From CALLVY01 sp937899855 (GTDB lineage: Bacteria; Bacteroidota; Bacteroidia; Chitinophagales; Saprospiraceae): a stretch of 6,375 nucleotides of DNA. The notes under the pieces were generated by a model. It saw only the letters and a program-made list of their open reading frames with translations, was not told where the DNA came from and made no database searches. The translations under genes and the position numbers were made by a program. The stretch is taken from the NCBI GenBank assembly GCA_039820405.1, contig JBCBQC010000174.1:1-6375 (forward strand), written 5' to 3'. Shown piece by piece: positions 1 through 6,337 of this stretch (position 1 is its first letter; the number at the start of each line of letters is the position of its first letter).

Positions 1-861
1 CAAAAGTTTATCTCCCTCTGTGATGCCCAACGCAAAATCGAGGGTGTTTACGCGGGGCAGAGTAAGACTTACGATCTGCGGGGCAAACGCATCTGCGTCG
101 TCATGGCGGGCAATCCCTACACCGAGAGCGGCGAGCGTTTCCAAATCCCCGACATGTTGGCCAACCGGGCCGATATTTACAACCTCGGAGACATCATCGG
201 CGATACGGAGGCGGCTTTTAAACTGAGCTACATGGAAAATGCCCTGACCTCCAATCCGGTCCTGCGCAAGTTGGCGACCAAGAGCCCGCAAGACCTACCG
301 GTCCTCTTGCGGATGATCAGTAGTGGCAGTCGCGAGGGGCTGGAGCTCGAAGGGAATCACTCGCCGGAGGAATTGCGCGAGTACCTCAAAGTGCTGGAGA
401 TGCTCCTCCAAGTTCGCGACGTGGTGCTGCGGGTCAACCAGGAGTACATCCGTTCGGCCGCCGTCGAAGAGGACTACCGTACCGAGCCGTCCTTTAAGTT
501 GCAGGGCTCTTACCGGGACATGAACAAGCTGGCGGAAAAGATTCTACCCATCATGAACCAGGGAGAATTGGATACCCTCCTCCTGTCGCATTACGAGGGC
601 GAGGCCCAGACCCTGACCTCCGGAGCGGAAGCCAATTTTTTAAAGCTAAAGTCCTTGCTGAACGTTCAGACCGAGGTGGAGGCGACGCGTTGGCAAAGTA
701 TTCTGGAGACTTTTCGACAGAACCAGCGGTTCCGTGGCGTTCGCCAGGGCGAGCCCATGGAGCAGGTGTTGGTCCAGATGACGGCCCTGACCGAGGGCTT
801 GTCGGGGATTCAGGAGGTGTTGAAAAATGCGACGGGTTATTTTGACGGGGGAGGGGTTTAG
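1..861 (+). CDS. C-terminal part of a large AAA+ ATPase ('DNA repair ATPase' type), 5' end outside the window
   Basis: The reading frame is open from base 1 to the TAG at 859-861 (286 codons) and enters from the left, so the true start is not visible. An internal ATG at 103 is not the start, because coding-like sequence runs on upstream of it (RGKRICVVMAGNPYTESGE spans that ATG). This stretch, a hydrophobic strand ending in an Asn (N38 of the fragment), looks like the sensor-1 region of an AAA+ module. It is followed by IPDMLANRADIYNLGD (49-64), which carries a candidate arginine finger, R56. The rest is mainly charged and probably helical, with no membrane segment. From memory, this pattern occurs at the C-terminus of long Bacteroidota proteins named 'DNA repair ATPase' (DUF3686 plus AAA). 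That name rests on family resemblance and not on a known activity. Walker A and B must lie outside the window. A MoxR-like AAA+ protein is the main alternative. It is convergent with the kinase gene. Confidence 0.75.
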   Translation, partial: QKFISLCDAQRKIEGVYAGQSKTYDLRGKRICVVMAGNPYTESGERFQIPDMLANRADIYNLGDIIGDTEAAFKLSYMENALTSNPVLRKLATKSPQDLPVLLRMISSGSREGLELEGNHSPEELREYLKVLEMLLQVRDVVLRVNQEYIRSAAVEEDYRTEPSFKLQGSYRDMNKLAEKILPIMNQGELDTLLLSHYEGEAQTLTSGAEANFLKLKSLLNVQTEVEATRWQSILETFRQNQRFRGVRQGEPMEQVLVQMTALTEGLSGIQEVLKNATGYFDGGGV

Positions 862-3347
862 CTAGCGCTGCGTTCCAGTTCCCGTTCCAAGCCCGGGTAC
901 ACCAGCTGAGAATCCCGGTCGAGGTCCGCTACCATTTGTTGGATCTCGGCCGCTTGGTACTTCCCCGTCTTGATTTGGCGTTCGATACGGCGACAACTCT
1001 CCTGTTGTTCCGCCAGGCCCATCATCATGTAATTGGAATTGATACGGTGAGCCAAGCTGGCGACTTCCGTCCAGGCTTTTTCCCCCAGGGCCCGCTGCAT
1101 CCCCGCGAGGGCTCGGGGAATTTCTTGTAGAAAGATTTGAATCATATCCGGTACGAACCGCTCGTCGCTGCTGGACAAGGAGCGGAGGTAGGATAGGTCG
1201 GCCTCCAGGCCGGGCCCCTCCGACGGTGGCGTTTCGGCAGGGTCGGGACGGTGCTGGCGGTCGAGCCAGCGCTGGAGTAGCTGTTGCAGTTGGGCGGGAG
1301 AAAAAGGCTTAGTGAGGTAATCGTTCATGCCCGCATCCAGGGCGCGGTTGCGCTCGTCGAGCAGTGCGGCGGCAGTTAGGGCGATGATGGGCGTCCGCAC
1401 GTTGGGGTTGCTCCGATCCTGACGGATGGCTACCGTAGCTTCGATCCCATCCATTTCCGGCATGTGAATATCCATCAAGATCAAGTCGTAGCGCTGTTCC
1501 TGACTTCGCTGCCAAGCTTCGTGGCCATCGGCGACGACCGTATGCGCGCAGGACCACTGCTGGAGGATGCGGCCGATCAGCTTTTGATTCATGGGGTTGT
1601 CCTCTACGACCAGTAAGCGGCGATCGGCGAGGGTCTGGACAATATCGCGCGGTTCGGGGATGGGGGCTTGGTCACGATCGGCGGCTTTGCCCGAGTTTTG
1701 GAAGGGAAGGTTGACGCAAAAGGTGGAGCCCTGTCCCGGAATGCTCTCCACGATGATGGATCCCCCTTGCAACTCCACCAACTGTTTGACGATGGTCAGT
1801 CCCAAACCGGAACCGCCGTACTTACGGGTGGTATCCAGATCGGCCTGCTTAAAATTTTGGAAAATCAGCTCCAATTTAGCCGGGTCGATGCCGATGCCGG
1901 TATCGTGGACCCGAAACTGCAGGTGGTATTGTTCGGCCTTGGCCTCTACCAATTGGGCACGGATGCCGATCGTACCACGGCGGGTAAATTTGGCGGCATT
2001 ACCGAGCAGATTGGTGAGGATTTGATTGAGTCGGGTCAGGTCGCCGATCAATTGATTTTTGATTTGGGGGTCAATGTCGATGGTGACGCTGACGGGTTTT
2101 TCCCGGACTTTGAATTGGAAGGTTTGTTGGAGGCCGTGGAGCAATTCTGCGAGGTCGAAAGTCTTTTGCTCAAAGGCCAATTCGCCCGCTTCGATCTTGG
2201 ATAGGTCGAGGATGTTGTTGATCAATCCCATCAAGCTATCGGCCGAAAAGCGCAGGGCATCGAGGTAGTCTTTTTGGGAAGCATTGGGTTGGGTCTCGTA
2301 GAGCAAGTGGGTCATTCCGATCACGGCATTCATCGGGGTGCGAATCTCGTGACTCATATTGGCGAGAAACTGTCGTTCCGCCAATCGGGCCTGTTCGGCG
2401 GCCTGTTTGGCCTGGAGCAGGGCGGCTTCGGCCTCCTTGCGATCGGTGATGTCGCGGATAAAGCCACTAAAGAAATAGCGACCATCGAGTTGGATGGGAC
2501 TGATGCTCAATTCGACGGGAAATTCGCGCTGCTGGCGGTCGACGGCCGTGATCTCGATGCGTCGATTGAGGACAGGACCTTCACCGGTCTTTAGGAAATG
2601 CTGCATCCCCCAGTGGTGGTTTTGGCGGTGCTGTGGCGGAACGATCAGTTCCGTCATCGACTGCCCCATGGCTTCGCTACGGGAGTAGCCAAAAATGCGT
2701 TCGGCATTTTGATTCCATTCAGTGATTCGCCCCCACTCATCGATGGTGACTACGGCATCCAGGGAGGTATCGATGATTTTGCGGAGTTTGGCTTCGCTGG
2801 CGAATAAATCCCGTTGAATTTTTGCCCGCTGGGTATTGGCGGCCACCAGGCGGGCGTGGGTTTGACAAGCGACTACGTGGAGCGTGAAGCGTTGGATGAC
2901 GCTGTGCAATTGGACCAGTTCTTTGCGTTGCCGAAAGTGGTTTTGGAGGGAGGCAAGGTGTAGAAACCCCAGTTCGCCCAACCGGAAAAAGGCGTGGCTG
3001 CCCCCTTCCTCATTTGCTCCGGTGCTAGCGTGCTGGTAGTCGGGCTCGTCGGGATGGAGGGCAAAGCTATCCTCCCGCCTCAGTCGCCGCGGCACGTAGG
3101 CGTCGACGGTCAGAGCTGGGCTGTGGCGAGGGTACCGAGCACTGGCGTAGGCCAGGTGGTAACGAGCCCGCTCCGCCTCCTCCTCGGGTTCCAAGAGCCA
3201 CACGCTGGCGTGGTACAAGTTTTTGCGGCGGAGTAGGATGTCGAGAAAGTGACTACAGCTTTCGACCAGATCGAGGGATTTTCCCACCGCCAAGGATAAT
3301 TCGTAGAGGGTCGAGATGTCTTGAATGATGCTGATGTTGTCCTTCAT
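858..3347 (-). CDS. Soluble hybrid sensor histidine kinase (GAF-PAS-HisKA-HATPase-REC-Hpt-like)
   Basis: An 829-residue cytosolic kinase with no membrane segment or signal peptide. A GAF-like N-terminus covers about 10-165. A PAS domain covers about 185-303 and ends in FIRDITDRKEAE, the usual PAS/PAC exit, followed by an Ala/Gln-rich signalling helix (305-328). HisKA carries the phospho-acceptor His333 in ANMSHEIRTPMN. HATPase_c shows the N box (N446, N450), DTGIG (482-486) and GGSGLGLTI (511-519). The receiver domain has E582/D583, phospho-acceptor D626 in LMDIHMPEMDG, T658 and K680. A C-terminal Hpt-like helical domain (about 715-815) carries His767 in LAHRINSNYMMMGL; the basic residue usually three places after the His is Asn770. 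All catalytic residues of the kinase and receiver are present, so it should be active and run an internal His-Asp-His relay. It is the last gene of the operon, 33 bases after the FIST gene. The start was chosen because the GAF-like helix follows directly; no Shine-Dalgarno is visible. The signal sensed by GAF and PAS is unknown. Confidence 0.95.
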   Translation of the reverse strand: MKDNISIIQDISTLYELSLAVGKSLDLVESCSHFLDILLRRKNLYHASVWLLEPEEEAERARYHLAYASARYPRHSPALTVDAYVPRRLRREDSFALHPDEPDYQHASTGANEEGGSHAFFRLGELGFLHLASLQNHFRQRKELVQLHSVIQRFTLHVVACQTHARLVAANTQRAKIQRDLFASEAKLRKIIDTSLDAVVTIDEWGRITEWNQNAERIFGYSRSEAMGQSMTELIVPPQHRQNHHWGMQHFLKTGEGPVLNRRIEITAVDRQQREFPVELSISPIQLDGRYFFSGFIRDITDRKEAEAALLQAKQAAEQARLAERQFLANMSHEIRTPMNAVIGMTHLLYETQPNASQKDYLDALRFSADSLMGLINNILDLSKIEAGELAFEQKTFDLAELLHGLQQTFQFKVREKPVSVTIDIDPQIKNQLIGDLTRLNQILTNLLGNAAKFTRRGTIGIRAQLVEAKAEQYHLQFRVHDTGIGIDPAKLELIFQNFKQADLDTTRKYGGSGLGLTIVKQLVELQGGSIIVESIPGQGSTFCVNLPFQNSGKAADRDQAPIPEPRDIVQTLADRRLLVVEDNPMNQKLIGRILQQWSCAHTVVADGHEAWQRSQEQRYDLILMDIHMPEMDGIEATVAIRQDRSNPNVRTPIIALTAAALLDERNRALDAGMNDYLTKPFSPAQLQQLLQRWLDRQHRPDPAETPPSEGPGLEADLSYLRSLSSSDERFVPDMIQIFLQEIPRALAGMQRALGEKAWTEVASLAHRINSNYMMMGLAEQQESCRRIERQIKTGKYQAAEIQQMVADLDRDSQLVYPGLERELERSAS

Positions 3348-3380
3348 AGAGATGGTTTGTGAAAGCTACGTTGCTGTTCG

Positions 3381-4496
3381 TCAGTGCCAAAGTCCCAGCA
3401 CCAAGGTTTTGTTGTAAAACTCCAGGTAGCCCTCTCGGTAGGAGGAAATCTCGCCCAGGCTGAGGACGCCCTGGGCCCGTAGGTTGGGGTGGGCCGTGGT
3501 GAGGGGCGCGTTGATGGCCCGCAGTTCGGCCGTGAAGTCCTGTTGGAGAAATAAGGCTCGCGAGATGCAATCGACCACCAGGGTATCGTGGATGGTCTCC
3601 GGGGCCTCTCGCAAGCAGTGCTGGGTCGCTCCTTGGGCCGCTTGGATCAGCAGATCGGGTTCGCCTTCCAAAATGTAGAGTACGGCATTTTCCGGGATTT
3701 CCCCAACGCAAATAATTTCCCCTGCTTCCCCCACCGCCACGGGATCCCGAACCAGGTCCTCTCCCTTTTCCCGAAAAATGCCAAAGGGAAAACCCTTGGC
3801 GATGGAAAAGAAATTCTCCGGCCGAATGTTTTCCTCGGACTGGGCATTGACCACCCGGGCGTAGGCTTCAAAAGCATTCTCCCAGTTGAGCTCGTAGATG
3901 ACATTGCGCTCCGTCCGCGTGGCGACCAACGGACCCCGCAGTTGGTGCCAACCGTGCTGGACTCCCAAGCCGACCTCCCAATCCACCGCCGCAATGAGGG
4001 CCGCATCCTGGACCAAGCCCGCTTCGGTAAAAAGACAGGGGCCTTGGCGAAGCGTCAGCGAACCGGCGCCGCCGCCCAAAAAGCGAGTCGTGGGAGAAAA
4101 ATGTTGGTACAGGGCGCTCAGGTAAGGCGCAATGTTGGCCGCCAGGCCATCGACGAAGGTGAGCAAGGTGGCGGCCTCGCGTAGGGGAGCGAGTGCGCGC
4201 GATAGTTCGGGGCCCTGAAAGTCTGCCGAGTCCAATCCGCGCAGCAGGAGAGGAGGTCTCAGTAGTGGCAGGGATTTGAGCAGATAGCCCCGATCGTGGT
4301 GGCGGTCCCCGTCGATGATGCCGGGGAAGATGCCCCCAAAGAAGGAGTGGCCGCGCGCCGCGAGGGCTTTGATGAGGGTGGGGAAATCGGTACCGCTTTT
4401 TTCGCCAAAAAGGAGCATCAAGGTCTGCCCTTCGGGAATGAAGAGGGCGTCGATTTGTCGGAGGATGGCGGCGTTGTCGCAGTCAGAATGGTACAT
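3381..4496 (-). CDS. Stand-alone FIST-domain sensor protein (FIST_N + FIST_C), NosP-like candidate
   Basis: A 371-residue soluble protein with no membrane segment. FIST_N covers about 20-200: the strand TLMLLFGEKSG (25-35), the glycine motif FLGGGAGSL (139-147), and VGLGVQHGWHQLRGPLVAT (175-193), which matches the family's 'HGW..L.GP..VT' pattern. FIST_C covers about 205-365 and ends in the family's typical tail, SLGEISSYREGYLEFYNKT (346-364). FIST domains are cytosolic small-ligand sensors. One branch, NosP, binds haem and nitric oxide and controls a neighbouring hybrid kinase. His181 and His184 are visible candidates for a ligand or haem contact, but this is inference. The frame stays open for 84 codons upstream inside the regulator gene; those codons are Ser/Thr/Pro-rich, unlike the family, so Met at 4496 is the start. 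It lies 10 bases after the regulator's stop codon. FIST membership is firm; the NosP link is only suggested by the kinase next door. Confidence 0.9.
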   Translation of the reverse strand: MYHSDCDNAAILRQIDALFIPEGQTLMLLFGEKSGTDFPTLIKALAARGHSFFGGIFPGIIDGDRHHDRGYLLKSLPLLRPPLLLRGLDSADFQGPELSRALAPLREAATLLTFVDGLAANIAPYLSALYQHFSPTTRFLGGGAGSLTLRQGPCLFTEAGLVQDAALIAAVDWEVGLGVQHGWHQLRGPLVATRTERNVIYELNWENAFEAYARVVNAQSEENIRPENFFSIAKGFPFGIFREKGEDLVRDPVAVGEAGEIICVGEIPENAVLYILEGEPDLLIQAAQGATQHCLREAPETIHDTLVVDCISRALFLQQDFTAELRAINAPLTTAHPNLRAQGVLSLGEISSYREGYLEFYNKTLVLGLWH

Positions 4497-4506
4497 GGGC
4501 CAGGAT

Positions 4507-5892
4507 TTAGGAGCTAAAGGAAAGGGACGAATTTTTGGATTCGTCTTTGAGGAGCCGGTAAATGGTGGACTTGCCGATGTCGAGTTTGCGGGCGACCAGC
4601 CCAATGTCGTTGTCGTACTTTTTGAGGTAGTGGTGGATGATCTCGTGTTTGTAAGCCTCGAAGGTTTTTTCTCCGGCGAGGAGGGCTTCCTCCAGCGGGC
4701 GATTGGGCGTATTGAAGCGGATGTCCTCGACGTCGATCCGTCCACCATCGTGTAAGACGGCGGCCAGTTCGATGATGGCTTTGAGCTCGCGTACGTTACC
4801 CGGAAAACGGTATTTGAGCAATTTGTTTTTGGCCTTCTTGCTCAGTTCCAGTTGGGGGAGTTGGTTTTGTTGGGTAAAGTGGTCCAGAAAATGACGGGCC
4901 ATCAGTAGGATGTCATTGCCCCGTTTGGCGAGTTCGGGTAGGGTAATGGGGAGGCCCAGCAAGCGGTAGTACAGGTCCTCGCGGAAATGCCCCCGGCGGA
5001 CCTCTTCGGCGAGGTCGCGGTGGGTGGCAGTGATGATGCGGGCGTCGAATTTGATGGCCTTGGTGCCCCCGACGCGGACGAATTCCCGCTCTTGAATGGC
5101 CCGCAGTACTTTTGCCTGGAGCTTGATGTCCAGTTCGCCGATTTCGTCGAGGAAGAGGGTGCCGCGGTGCGCCAACTCAAAACGGCCCGGTTTGCGGGTG
5201 GTGGCTCCGGTAAAGGCCCCTTTTTCGTAGCCGAACAATTCGCTTTCCAGAAGGTCTTTGGGGATGGCACTCATGTTAACGGCGACGAAGGCCTCCGCTT
5301 TGCGGGCGGAATTGTAGTGGATGCTTTTGGCCACCACCTCCTTACCCGTCCCCGTGGCACCACTGATCGAAACGGTGATGTTGGTGCGTGCCGCTTTTTC
5401 CATCATCCTAAAGACTTCCTGCATAACGGGGCTGTTGCCGATCATGTTCCGCTGGAAGCTGTAGTTGCTCTGCAGAGCCGCCCGCAACTCGCTAACTTCC
5501 TGCCGGAGGGCCCGGCGCTGATCGATGCGTTGGAGCAGATGGAGCAGCCGCTCTTTGGTCTCGCTGTCCTTGGTCAAGTAGTCGTAAGCGCCTTCCCGCA
5601 GCAGTTTGACGGCCGTCGACACGTCCTGCTGGCTGGAGAGAATGATGACGTCGGTATCCTTGTCAAAGGCCTTGATTTTTTGCAAGACTTCGGCACCGGT
5701 CATGTCGGGCAGGGAATAATCCAGGGAAATGATTTGGGGTTGGCGGTAGAGGTTTTCGATACATTCCTGACCACTACTAAAGCAGTGTACTTCGTGGTCG
5801 GGATTCATCTCCATGAGGTAGCGGACCATTTTCTGATACATGGGGTCATCCTCCACGACAAATATGCGGACCGCAGTCGAATCTGATTTCAT
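4507..5892 (-). CDS. Sigma-54-dependent response regulator (REC-AAA+-Fis HTH, NtrC family)
   Basis: A 461-residue NtrC-type activator of complete length. The receiver domain (about 8-120) has acidic residues D15 and D16, phospho-acceptor D58 in SLDYSLPDMTG, S86/S87 and K108. The residue after the Lys is Asp rather than the usual Pro (LTKDS). A helical linker (about 120-145) leads to the AAA+ domain (about 148-385): Walker A GATGTGKE (178-185), the sigma-54 contact loop GAFTGA (225-230), Walker B TLFLDEIGEL (245-254), arginine-finger region REDLYYRL (304-311) and sensor 2 FPGNVREL (363-370). The C-terminus is a Fis-type helix-turn-helix (about 415-450, GLVARKLDIGKSTIYRLL). The intact GAFTGA shows that it can engage sigma-54 RNA polymerase. 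It heads the operon and is the natural last recipient of phosphate from the downstream hybrid kinase. No Shine-Dalgarno precedes the ATG; the leader is A-rich just before it. The family is certain; its target promoters are unknown. Confidence 0.96.
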   Translation of the reverse strand: MKSDSTAVRIFVVEDDPMYQKMVRYLMEMNPDHEVHCFSSGQECIENLYRQPQIISLDYSLPDMTGAEVLQKIKAFDKDTDVIILSSQQDVSTAVKLLREGAYDYLTKDSETKERLLHLLQRIDQRRALRQEVSELRAALQSNYSFQRNMIGNSPVMQEVFRMMEKAARTNITVSISGATGTGKEVVAKSIHYNSARKAEAFVAVNMSAIPKDLLESELFGYEKGAFTGATTRKPGRFELAHRGTLFLDEIGELDIKLQAKVLRAIQEREFVRVGGTKAIKFDARIITATHRDLAEEVRRGHFREDLYYRLLGLPITLPELAKRGNDILLMARHFLDHFTQQNQLPQLELSKKAKNKLLKYRFPGNVRELKAIIELAAVLHDGGRIDVEDIRFNTPNRPLEEALLAGEKTFEAYKHEIIHHYLKKYDNDIGLVARKLDIGKSTIYRLLKDESKNSSLSFSS

Positions 5893-5915
5893 ACTGGTAG
5901 TTTATTGTTTGGTAC

Positions 5916-5941
5916 AAAGGGAGCGGGAGGAGCGAGGGGAG
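5916..5941 (-). other. Pyrimidine-rich tract in the operon leader
   Basis: On the + strand 24 of 26 bases are purines, so the operon mRNA would carry a C/U-rich tract ending 24 bases before the start codon. It contains two copies of GGAGCG on the + strand (5920-5925 and 5929-5934). The tract is seen directly. A role, for example in translation or in binding a regulatory RNA, is only possible. It is followed by an A-rich stretch with no Shine-Dalgarno, which suits Bacteroidota translation starts. Confidence 0.4.
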
Positions 5942-5960
5942 TGTCAATTGTTAAGTAAGT

Positions 5961-5976
5961 TCCCAAAGTTGTGCCA
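5961..5976 (-). promoter_or_regulatory. Weak sigma-54-like (-24/-12) promoter candidate for the operon
   Basis: Read on the - strand this is TGGCACAACTTTGGGA. The -24 half (TGGCAC) is perfect and the spacing to the -12 half is correct, but the -12 half is TGGGA instead of TTGCA, so the normally invariant GC is GG. It would start transcription near 5949, about 57 bases before the ATG of the sigma-54 activator. The same bases contain CAACTTTG, one mismatch from the Bacteroidota -7 element TAnnTTTG, so a housekeeping promoter here is an equally fair reading, although no good -33 element is seen. Confidence 0.25.
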
Positions 5977-6018
5977 GATTCTCCGGTTAGTCAGCAGTGC
6001 TCAAAATTCTTGGAATTG

Positions 6019-6033
6019 TTCCCATTTTGGGAA
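6019..6033. repeat. Short palindrome, possible operator
   Basis: TTCCCA-TTT-TGGGAA: perfect 6-base arms around a 3-base centre. An overlapping pair, CCATTTTG (6022-6029) and CAAAATGG (6042-6049), has perfect 8-base arms around 12 bases. The palindrome centre lies about 75 bases upstream of the candidate operon start site, a distance at which Fis-type activators can bind. On the + strand it is followed by a T-rich run and could act as a weak terminator, but no + strand gene ends nearby. Confidence 0.35.
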
Positions 6034-6106
6034 TTATTTTTCAAAATGGAATAAATTAATAAAAATTAATTATTTGTATTATGATGATAATCAGCTATTT
6101 AATCCA

Positions 6107-6122
6107 TGGCACGGAGATGGTA
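6107..6122 (+). promoter_or_regulatory. Weak sigma-54-like promoter candidate pointing right
   Basis: TGGCACGGAGATGGTA has a perfect -24 half (TGGCACG) at the right distance from a poor -12 half (TGGTA, where TTGCA is expected; GC is replaced by GT). It points away from the operon, toward the right end of the window. With the - strand candidate at 5961 it would form a divergent pair. The missing GC makes this a weak call. Confidence 0.15.
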
Positions 6123-6124
6123 AT

Positions 6125-6166
6125 ATCACTAGCAAATGATTAAAAGTAAACAATTAAAAGTAAATG
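6125..6166. repeat. 14-base tandem repeat, three units
   Basis: The units are 6125-6138 (ATCACTAGCAAATG), 6139-6152 (ATTAAAAGTAAACA) and 6153-6166 (ATTAAAAGTAAATG). Units 2 and 3 match at 12 of 14 bases, and units 1 and 3 at 10 of 14. A degraded fourth unit starting ATTAA may follow at 6167. It is non-coding. It may be a minisatellite or a series of protein-binding sites; the sequence alone cannot decide. Confidence 0.6.
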
Positions 6167-6183
6167 ATTAATAATGCTCAATA

Positions 6184-6337
6184 GGGAGTTTGTCCGAAAA
6201 GTGTACTGTTTTCATGTTCGTGGGGAACAAAAAAACGATTGACAATTTACCTGGTTTCCGAATCCAACAAATAAACATACGCACACTGTACGCCGGGTAA
6301 TTAAAGGGGCACATTTTACTTTTCGTGACAAACTCCC
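6184..6337. mobile_element. 154-base MITE-like element or insertion-sequence remnant with terminal inverted repeats
   Basis: The left end is GGGAGTTTGTCCGAAAAGT (6184-6202). The reverse complement of the right end (6318-6337) is GGGAGTTTGTCACGAAAAGT, so 19 bases match with one single-base insertion. The 115 bases between show no transposase-like coding sequence. The size and structure fit a miniature inverted-repeat transposable element, or an insertion sequence that lost its transposase. No clear target-site duplication is seen in the flanks (CTCAATA on the left, ACTTTGC on the right), which suggests an old insertion or misjudged ends. I cannot assign a family. The alternative is a structured RNA or a large regulatory inverted repeat. 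Confidence 0.5.

Larger units (their letters stand above)
6001..6180. other. AT-rich non-coding island
   Basis: By hand count 43 of 180 bases are G or C (about 24%), against clearly GC-rich genes to the left. No coding frame with protein-like composition is seen on either strand. It includes an A/T-only inverted repeat, AATTAAT (6054-6060) with ATTAATT (6065-6071), the palindrome at 6019 and the 14-base tandem repeat at 6125. It may be a regulatory spacer or the scar of past insertions. Confidence 0.6.

Noticed and set aside
861..869. Overlapping palindromes GCTAGC and AGCGCT next to the convergent stop codons as a terminator
   Set aside because: They are too short to form a stable hairpin and have no T-run on either strand.
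4497..4748. N-terminal extension of the FIST gene by 84 codons to an ATG at 4748
   Set aside because: The extension lies wholly inside the end of the regulator gene in another frame, is Ser/Thr/Pro-rich with no domain, and FIST similarity begins just after the Met at 4496.
4987..5886. A 299-codon + strand open frame opposite the regulator gene
   Set aside because: It is the antisense shadow of a gene with certain domains and shows no recognisable motif. The other long + strand frames between 936 and 4755 are rejected for the same reason.
6019..6041. Intrinsic terminator on the + strand
   Set aside because: The stem is only six base pairs and no + strand gene ends upstream of it; the ATPase gene ends about 5 kb away.
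5840..6139. A 99-codon + strand open frame crossing the operon start and the AT-rich island
   Set aside because: Its first part is antisense to the regulator gene, and the rest is low-complexity AT-rich sequence with no protein-like pattern.
6239..6267. TTGACA at 6239-6244 as a promoter -35 box inside the inverted-repeat element
   Set aside because: The bases 17 positions on (ATCCAA) do not resemble a -10 box, and Bacteroidota housekeeping promoters use different elements.
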